Part shown: positions 59,275 to 64,000 of the stretch, one piece after another
Numbering within the stretch: the stretch's first letter is position 1
Layout: the number at the start of each line of letters is the position of its first letter
Source: Hymenobacter terricola
GTDB lineage: Bacteria; Bacteroidota; Bacteroidia; Cytophagales; Hymenobacteraceae
Assembly (NCBI RefSeq): GCF_017921975.2
Contig: NZ_JAGEMO020000003.1
Location: forward strand, 124,001-188,000
Length of the DNA: 64,000 nt
Direction: 5' to 3'
Made by a program: the position numbers and the translations under genes
The notes under the pieces: model-generated
Told to the model about the DNA's origin: nothing
Database searches by the model: none
The model's input: only the letters and a program-made list of their open reading frames with translations

Positions 59275-60069
59275 TTATACGGCTACCGGCGCTTTTATCG
59301 CCGGCCAGGGCGCGTAGTTTTCCAGCTGAAAATCTTCGTACTGAAAACCAAAAATATCCGTCACCGCCGGGTTGATGCGCATGTGGGGCAGCGGGCGCGG
59401 CTCGCGTTCGAGCTGCAATTTGGCTTGCTCCAGGTGGTTGCTGTAAAGGTGGGTATCGCCGCCGGTCCAGACGAATTCGCCCGGCTGCAAGCCCGTCACC
59501 TGGGCCACCATGAGGGTGAGTAGCGCGTAGCTGGCAATGTTGAACGGCACGCCCAAAAATACGTCGGCTGAGCGCTGGTAGAGCTGGCAGGACAGCTTGC
59601 CATCGGCCACGTAAAACTGGAAGAGCGCGTGGCAGGGCTGCAACTTCATTGCCGGCAACTCGGCCACGTTCCAGGCCGAAACGAGGATGCGGCGCGAGTC
59701 GGGCTGGGTCCTGAGCTGCTGGATAATCTGCGAAATCTGGTCGATGTGGCCGCCGTGGCCGTCGGGCCAGGAGCGCCACTGGTGGCCGTACACGGGGCCG
59801 AGGTCGCCGTTGGCATCGGCCCACTCATCCCAGATTCTCACGCCGTGCTCCCGGAGATAGGCAATGTTGGTATCGCCCCGCAAAAACCACAGCAATTCGT
59901 GGATAATGCTCTTCAGATGCACCTTTTTGGTGGTCACCAGCGGAAAGCCCTCGGCCAGATTGAACCGCATTTGAGGCCCGAAAATGGAAACGGTGCCGGT
60001 ACCCGTCCGGTCGGTTTTCACGGTGCCGGTGTCGAGGATTTGGCGGAGCAGGGCTTGATACTGGCGCAT
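59275..60069 (-). CDS. thyA: Thymidylate synthase
   Basis: A 264-residue ThyA that methylates dUMP to dTMP with methylenetetrahydrofolate. Signatures are [61 protein letters not shown], the nucleophile Cys146 in [14 protein letters not shown] and [18 protein letters not shown], ending with [14 protein letters not shown]. The length is that of the Escherichia coli type. The usual Bacteroidota partner folA is not in the window. Confidence 0.96.
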   Translation of the reverse strand: MRQYQALLRQILDTGTVKTDRTGTGTVSIFGPQMRFNLAEGFPLVTTKKVHLKSIIHELLWFLRGDTNIAYLREHGVRIWDEWADANGDLGPVYGHQWRSWPDGHGGHIDQISQIIQQLRTQPDSRRILVSAWNVAELPAMKLQPCHALFQFYVADGKLSCQLYQRSADVFLGVPFNIASYALLTLMVAQVTGLQPGEFVWTGGDTHLYSNHLEQAKLQLEREPRPLPHMRINPAVTDIFGFQYEDFQLENYAPWPAIKAPVAV

Positions 60070-60187
60070 CGGCTGAAACGAGGTAAAAGCAAAGAGTTGA
60101 GAGCGGATGATGCCAAAAATACAGTTTAAGCAGCAGCTATCTTCAACTCGGCAAAATTCAGCTGCGTACGTTGCCTGCGGGACTCGC

Positions 60188-60195
60188 TATCTTTG
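60188..60195 (+). promoter_or_regulatory. -7 promoter box (TATCTTTG)
   Basis: Exact TAnnTTTG match 42 bases before ATG 60230. A TTG at 60171-60173 lies only 14 bases upstream, too close for a normal -33. Confidence 0.5.
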
Positions 60196-60229
60196 GAACA
60201 CCCACTAATTGACCGTAAAGTATTTACCA

Positions 60230-60784
60230 ATGCTTCAACGCTACCGACCGTTAATTCCGGTTATATTCCTGGTCATCTGTTGCATCAACACAATTGCTAC
60301 GGTATTTGGTGGGACCGTAACTATCGATGGTATCGCCTATGGATATACTCTTAATGCCAAGCATTACGGGGCCTTTGCCGCAACTTTGGCAACAATAGCC
60401 TCCTTCTTTTTTCTCAAGCATTACTACAGGTATTTCCTGCTGTTTCTTTTCGCGCTGGGCATTTTTGGCCTCATAAACTTCACTGCTTCGGAAATTAGCT
60501 CGGGGCTAAACTTCGGCGAAGTACACGTTGGCATGAGTCCAGTTTTGATGGTATTTGGTCCATTGGTTTATATATTCAATTACCAAAAAATAAATTCTGC
60601 CATCTTCTCAGTTATTAAATCTTCGGACGAGAAAATCGCCAGCATCCAACAAGAGGAAATAAGTGAATTCAAAAACCGATTTGCTCGAAAGTCGAGCGAA
60701 GAGCTTGCGCAGATTGTTGCCCTTAACAAATTGGTACCGCCGGCATTAACGGCCGCCCGGCAGCTGTTGAAGGAAAGACACTAA
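60230..60784 (+). CDS. Four-helix membrane protein of unknown function
   Basis: A 184-residue protein with four hydrophobic segments: PLIPVIFLVICCINTIATVF, FAATLATIASFFFL, YFLLFLFALGIFGLINF and PVLMVFGPLVYIFNYQ. A cytoplasmic tail of about 60 residues follows, acidic and helical, ending LAQIVALNKLVPPALTAARQ LLKERH. The coding sequence is less GC-rich than its neighbours, with more AT codons (TATATATTC and similar), which may mean recent arrival. ATG 60230 is preferred; TTG 60209 also opens the frame. No known family. Confidence 0.6.
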   Translation: MLQRYRPLIPVIFLVICCINTIATVFGGTVTIDGIAYGYTLNAKHYGAFAATLATIASFFFLKHYYRYFLLFLFALGIFGLINFTASEISSGLNFGEVHVGMSPVLMVFGPLVYIFNYQKINSAIFSVIKSSDEKIASIQQEEISEFKNRFARKSSEELAQIVALNKLVPPALTAARQLLKERH

Positions 60785-60808
60785 GCCTTTACCGCACTCA
60801 ACCTAAAC

Positions 60809-60842
60809 CAAAAAAGCCGCCTTGTTTCCGAAGCGGCTTTTT
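60809..60842. terminator. Bidirectional terminator
   Basis: AAAAAAGCCGC (60810-60820) pairs with GCGGCTTTTT (60833-60842) between convergent genes. Confidence 0.8.
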
Positions 60843-60873
60843 GCTGCTCAGCGGCGGCCGAAGCCGGCTGGGA

Positions 60874-61077
60874 TTACAGTTTCACGGCAACGGCCGGCTT
60901 GGCGGTGGTTTTCACGCTGGCGGTTTTGCCGCCTTTCATGCAGCACGAGCCACCGGCCATGCTTTTGGTGCAGGTTTCTTTCTTGCCTTTTTGGCCGGGT
61001 TTGTCGTGGCCGTCGTGGGCGAAAGCAGTGGTGCCGGCAAAAGCAAACAGGACGAAGGCGAGCAGGGCGTTTTTCAT
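60874..61077 (-). CDS. Small secreted Cys/His-rich protein, possible metal binding
   Basis: A 67-residue protein with signal peptide MKNALLAFVLFAFAGTTAFA and a mature part of about 47 residues: HDGHDKPGQ, then ETCTKSMAGGSCCMKGG, then a Lys/Ala/Val-rich tail. Three cysteines, two histidines and two methionines make a metal-binding role (copper or zinc) plausible; I infer this from composition only. It is convergent with the four-helix protein gene. Confidence 0.55.
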   Translation of the reverse strand: MKNALLAFVLFAFAGTTAFAHDGHDKPGQKGKKETCTKSMAGGSCCMKGGKTASVKTTAKPAVAVKL

Positions 61078-61258
61078 GGGAAACGAATTGGGGTGAAGGG
61101 AAACAAAAGGCGAAAACGCGCGGTTTTCAGGGTCTAAGATACGCATTAGCGGCACTTGTTCCTGCCCGCTGCGTACCTGCTCCGTTTCTCCGTTTGCTCA
61201 TCAATTGCCGCCCGCCCGGCGCCTGCTTCGGCGGGGGCTTTTTGCGGGCGGCCGCTCC

Positions 61259-63580
61259 ATGTCCCTTCGCCGCTACGCCCATATTACCCTGCTCGTGCTG
61301 GGCCTGCTCACGGTGGTGAGCGGCTACTTCGTCGCCCAGCTGCGGTTCAACTACAATTTTAACGACTTCTATCCCGCCGGCGACCCCGACCTGGACTACT
61401 ACCAGGGCTACACCCAGCGCTTCGGCAACGACAACGACTACCTGCTGCTGGGCGTGGAAGCCCCCGCCGGCCAAACCGTATTTTCGCCCGCTTTCCTCAC
61501 CCAGGTCGATTCCCTCACCCAACTGGCGCGGCGCGAGCCCAACGTGCGCCACGTCACCTCGCCCACCACCCTGGCCAACACCGTGGTGGAGGGCCTCGGC
61601 GTGTTCAGCCTGCCCTACCTCCACCCCGAAACCTACGCCGCCGACCCCGCCCGCCGCGCCGCCGACTCCACCCTGATTTACCGCACGCCCGGCCTCGTGG
61701 GCAACGTGTTCAGCCCCGATGCGCGGGCCGTTTCCCTGGTGCTCCAGCTCACCCCCGACCTCGAAAAACCGCCCGGCGACTCCCTCTTCGCGGCCCTGCG
61801 CGGCGGCCTCACCCGCCTGGGCCTGCCCGAGGCGCAGGTACATTTCGCGGGCCGCATCGTGGCGCAGTCCGTGTTCGTGGACCGGCTGAAGTGGGAGCTG
61901 GTCGTGTTCATGTCCCTGTCGGTGCTGCTGGTGACGGGGCTGCTCTGGCTCACGTTCCGGACGTGGTGGGGCGTGGTATTGCCGCTGATTGTGGTGCTGG
62001 GGGCCATTTTGTGGGGCCTGGGCGTGATGGCCGCCTTTGGCGTGAGCATCGATTTGATGACGGCCCTGCTCCCGCTCATGTTGTTTGTGGTGGGCATGTC
62101 CGACACCATTCACATCATCAGCCGCTACGTGAGCGAGCTGGGCTACGGCGCCAGCAAAAAGGACGCCCTGCGGGTCACCATCAAGGAATCGGGGTTTGGG
62201 TCGGGGCTGTCGGCGCTCACCACCAGCCTGGGCTTTTTCACGCTGATGACCAGCACCATCCGGCCCATTCACAACTTCGGGTTGTTCACCGGCATCGCCG
62301 TTATTCTGGCGTTCATTCTCAGCTTCACGCTGCTGCCGGCCATGCTCGTGCTGCTGGGCAAACCGGCCTTGCGCGAGCCGCGCCGCCAGGGCCACAGCTG
62401 GGACGGCGTGCTGAGCCGGCTGTTTCGCACGGTGCTGGTGCGGCGGCGGCTGGTGTTCATTGTGAGCGGGCTGGTGCTGGCGGCGTCCATCGGGCTGGCC
62501 ACGCGGGTGCGCATCAATTCCTCGCTGCTCGATGACTTATCGAAAAATGACCCCGTGCGAATGGATTTCGCCTTTTTCGAGCGGCAGTTCTCCGGCGTGC
62601 GGCCCTTCGAGCTGGAGCTGAAACCGGCCGAGGGCCGCGACATCTACGACCTGGCCGTGCTGCGCCAGACCGAGCGCATCGAAGGCTACCTGAGCAACAC
62701 CTACGGCCTGCGCTTTGCCGCCTCGCCGGTCACGCTCGTGAAATCGGTGCGCAAAGCCCTGCACGGCGGCGGCCTGGCCGACTACCGCCTCCCCACCGAC
62801 ACGCTGGAAATGCGCAGCCTGCGCGGCAAGGTCCGCCAGTTCCGCAAAAAGCCCGAATTCAGCGCCCTGGCCCTGCCCGACGGCACCGCCGGCCGCCTCA
62901 CGGGCCGCATGGCCGACGTGGGCAGCATCCGCGCCGATGCCCTGAACGACGCCCTGCGCCGCTACCTGCGCACCGGCATCGACAGCACCGTGCTGCGCAC
63001 CCGCCTCACCGGCTCGTCCAACCTCATCGACAAAAACAACGAAAGCCTGACCCTGAACATGATTCAGGGCATGGCCATCGATGTGGCCATGGTCACGCTC
63101 ATTGTGCTGGCGCTGTTCAAATCCTTCCGCATGACGCTGGTGGTGCTCATCCCCAACCTGCTGCCTATCATCATCGTGGCCGGCGTGATGGGCCTGGCTG
63201 GCGTGAACATGAAGGTCAGCACGAGCATCATTTTCACCATCGCCTTCGGCATCGCGGTCGATGACACCATCCACTTCATCAGCAAGCTACGGCTGGTGCT
63301 GGGCAAGCAGCCCGATATATTCAAGGCGGTGCGCCACACGTACCTGCTGGCCGGCAAGGCCGTAATTACCACTTCCCTGATTCTGGTGGGCGGCTTTTCA
63401 ACCCTGCTGTTTTCGAAGTTCGACGGCACCTTCTACGTCGGCCTGCTCATTGGCCTCACGCTGCTGTTTGGCGTGGTGGCCGAGCTGACGCTGCTGCCGC
63501 TGCTGATTCTATATTTCTACAAGCGCCCGAAAACGAGCCACTCACTGCCGGAAAGCACGCTGGTAAAGAATCAATTCTAA
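61259..63580 (+). CDS. MMPL/RND-superfamily transporter
   Basis: A 773-residue, twelve-helix protein of the RND/MMPL superfamily (hydrophobe or lipid exporter type). It starts MSLRRYAHITLLVLGLLTVV, then a large periplasmic domain (about 25-210), then helices 2-6 with FGVSIDLMTALLPLMLFVVGMSDTIHIISRY (the GxxxD proton-relay helix). The second half has a domain at about 435-600 and LAGVNMKVSTSIIFTIAFGIAVDDTIHFISK with the paired Asp residues. No accessory membrane-fusion or outer-membrane gene is adjacent. Substrate unknown. ATG 61259 is chosen; the frame extends a little upstream. Confidence 0.9.
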   Translation: MSLRRYAHITLLVLGLLTVVSGYFVAQLRFNYNFNDFYPAGDPDLDYYQGYTQRFGNDNDYLLLGVEAPAGQTVFSPAFLTQVDSLTQLARREPNVRHVTSPTTLANTVVEGLGVFSLPYLHPETYAADPARRAADSTLIYRTPGLVGNVFSPDARAVSLVLQLTPDLEKPPGDSLFAALRGGLTRLGLPEAQVHFAGRIVAQSVFVDRLKWELVVFMSLSVLLVTGLLWLTFRTWWGVVLPLIVVLGAILWGLGVMAAFGVSIDLMTALLPLMLFVVGMSDTIHIISRYVSELGYGASKKDALRVTIKESGFGSGLSALTTSLGFFTLMTSTIRPIHNFGLFTGIAVILAFILSFTLLPAMLVLLGKPALREPRRQGHSWDGVLSRLFRTVLVRRRLVFIVSGLVLAASIGLATRVRINSSLLDDLSKNDPVRMDFAFFERQFSGVRPFELELKPAEGRDIYDLAVLRQTERIEGYLSNTYGLRFAASPVTLVKSVRKALHGGGLADYRLPTDTLEMRSLRGKVRQFRKKPEFSALALPDGTAGRLTGRMADVGSIRADALNDALRRYLRTGIDSTVLRTRLTGSSNLIDKNNESLTLNMIQGMAIDVAMVTLIVLALFKSFRMTLVVLIPNLLPIIIVAGVMGLAGVNMKVSTSIIFTIAFGIAVDDTIHFISKLRLVLGKQPDIFKAVRHTYLLAGKAVITTSLILVGGFSTLLFSKFDGTFYVGLLIGLTLLFGVVAELTLLPLLILYFYKRPKTSHSLPESTLVKNQF

Positions 63581-63689
63581 GGCAAGCGTGTAGGGTGCGG
63601 GGCTGGCCCCCGCCCGTCATTGGACATTCTGGTCCGGGCTTCGTGCACCGACAAATAAGCCTCGCACCTCGTTCCGTAGCGAGAATTAT

Positions 63690-63706
63690 ACTTTGCATTG
63701 CAAAGT
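63690..63706. promoter_or_regulatory. 17-base operator-like palindrome ACTTTGCATTGCAAAGT
   Basis: ACTTTGCA-T-TGCAAAGT is a perfect 8-1-8 palindrome, 67 bases before the ATG of the MpaB-like gene. Its size suits a dimeric helix-turn-helix regulator. The downstream TATAACTTG near 63711 may be a weak -7 box. Confidence 0.5.
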
Positions 63707-63772
63707 TCTTTATAACTTGCCGACGAATTATCGGGCCCCTCCGCTCTGTTCGGGTTTTAGCTGACTCGCCTC

Positions 63773-64000
63773 ATGGACTATTTCGTTGCTCCCACTTCCA
63801 TCGTGCGCCGCATCTGGGGCACTGCCGATACGGTGATGTTCATCTTCGCCGGGGCGGCGGCTGAGTTCGCGCTGAACAAAGCCGTGGACTGGCTTTACTT
63901 CACCGGCCGCCTGCCCGCCGACCCGCTGGGCCGCCTGTTTTCCACGGTCGACTATGCCCGCCGCATCGTGTTTGCCGACCGCGCCGGGGCCGAGCACGCC
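63773..64000 (+). CDS. MpaB-type (DUF2236) oxygenase, partial (C-terminus outside window)
   Basis: From ATG 63773 the frame is open to the window end (76 codons). The start MDYFVAPTSIVRRIWGTADT, then FIFAGAAAEFALNKAVDWLY, FTGRLPADPLGRLFSTVDYA and RRIVFADRAGAEHA resembles the N-terminus of the DUF2236 family (ER-bound oxygenase mpaB and rubber oxygenase Lcp relatives). These are heme-containing oxygenases or of unknown role. The operator-like palindrome upstream suggests that the gene is regulated. The family call is moderate since the heme-binding part is not visible. Confidence 0.62.
   Translation, partial: MDYFVAPTSIVRRIWGTADTVMFIFAGAAAEFALNKAVDWLYFTGRLPADPLGRLFSTVDYARRIVFADRAGAEHA

Noticed and set aside
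61127..62395. 422-codon frame on the - strand opposite the MMPL gene
   Set aside because: Gln/His/Gly-rich antisense product; MMPL is certain.

Overview
The window looks like chromosomal DNA of a GC-rich member of the Bacteroidota, most like Hymenobacter and its relatives (Cytophagales). The grounds are secreted proteins ending in type IX secretion (T9SS) sorting domains, a fused E1 alpha-beta 2-oxoacid dehydrogenase, many TonB C-terminal-domain proteins, a BamA/TamA-type protein, frequent GTG or TTG starts without Shine-Dalgarno sequences, and repeated Bacteroidota-type -7 promoter boxes (TAnnTTTG) before genes. The genus is inferred; there is no rRNA or tRNA gene to fix it. I see no prophage, insertion sequence, CRISPR array or conjugative element. 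The region reads as ordinary chromosome seasoned with small palindromic repeats.

Layout. 1-9.5 kb: serine dehydratase beta subunit (cut by the window edge), tryptophan 2,3-dioxygenase, an MHS-type transporter, a COG2509-like FAD enzyme, a CoA-binding protein, a lone ABC ATPase, a Met-rich secreted protein and a DUF1772 protein. 9.5-22 kb: an HtrA-like protease without a signal peptide, a DHA2 drug exporter, a small barrel protein, a ClC channel, a 760-base gene-free stretch, a sigma factor/anti-sigma/outer-membrane operon, an SpoU methyltransferase and a BamA/TamA-like lipoprotein. 22-34 kb: fused E1 divergent from hemF-PAP2-flavin reductase, then a leftward run ribE, Cys4 protein, S8 protease, lipoprotein, mnmA and polyprenyl sugar transferase, with pcm divergent from it. 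34-44 kb: two tandem M43 metalloproteases with T9SS domains, a thioesterase, an unrecognised 260-residue protein, a secreted protein with four TonB C-terminal domains, a YD-like gene broken by an in-frame stop, and a TlpA-type thioredoxin. 44-60 kb: gatB, three MORN/TonB_C proteins around an SPFH protein, alaS, a GH53 galactanase with merR and dprA, a frameshifted delta-60-repeat gene, a class IV aminotransferase, another TonB_C protein and thyA. 60-64 kb: a small membrane protein, a small Cys/His secreted protein, an MMPL/RND exporter and the start of an MpaB-type (DUF2236) oxygenase.

The most unusual features are: (i) an in-frame 78-base palindromic heptad element inside the E1 gene, next to a 22-base perfect inverted repeat, with three related elements in intergenic DNA; (ii) a secreted protein with four TonB_C domains carrying Cys-x-x-Cys-Asp motifs, plus a cluster of signal-peptide/MORN/TonB_C paralogues; (iii) two genes with clear coding lesions, one with two compensating frameshifts and one with an in-frame TGA.
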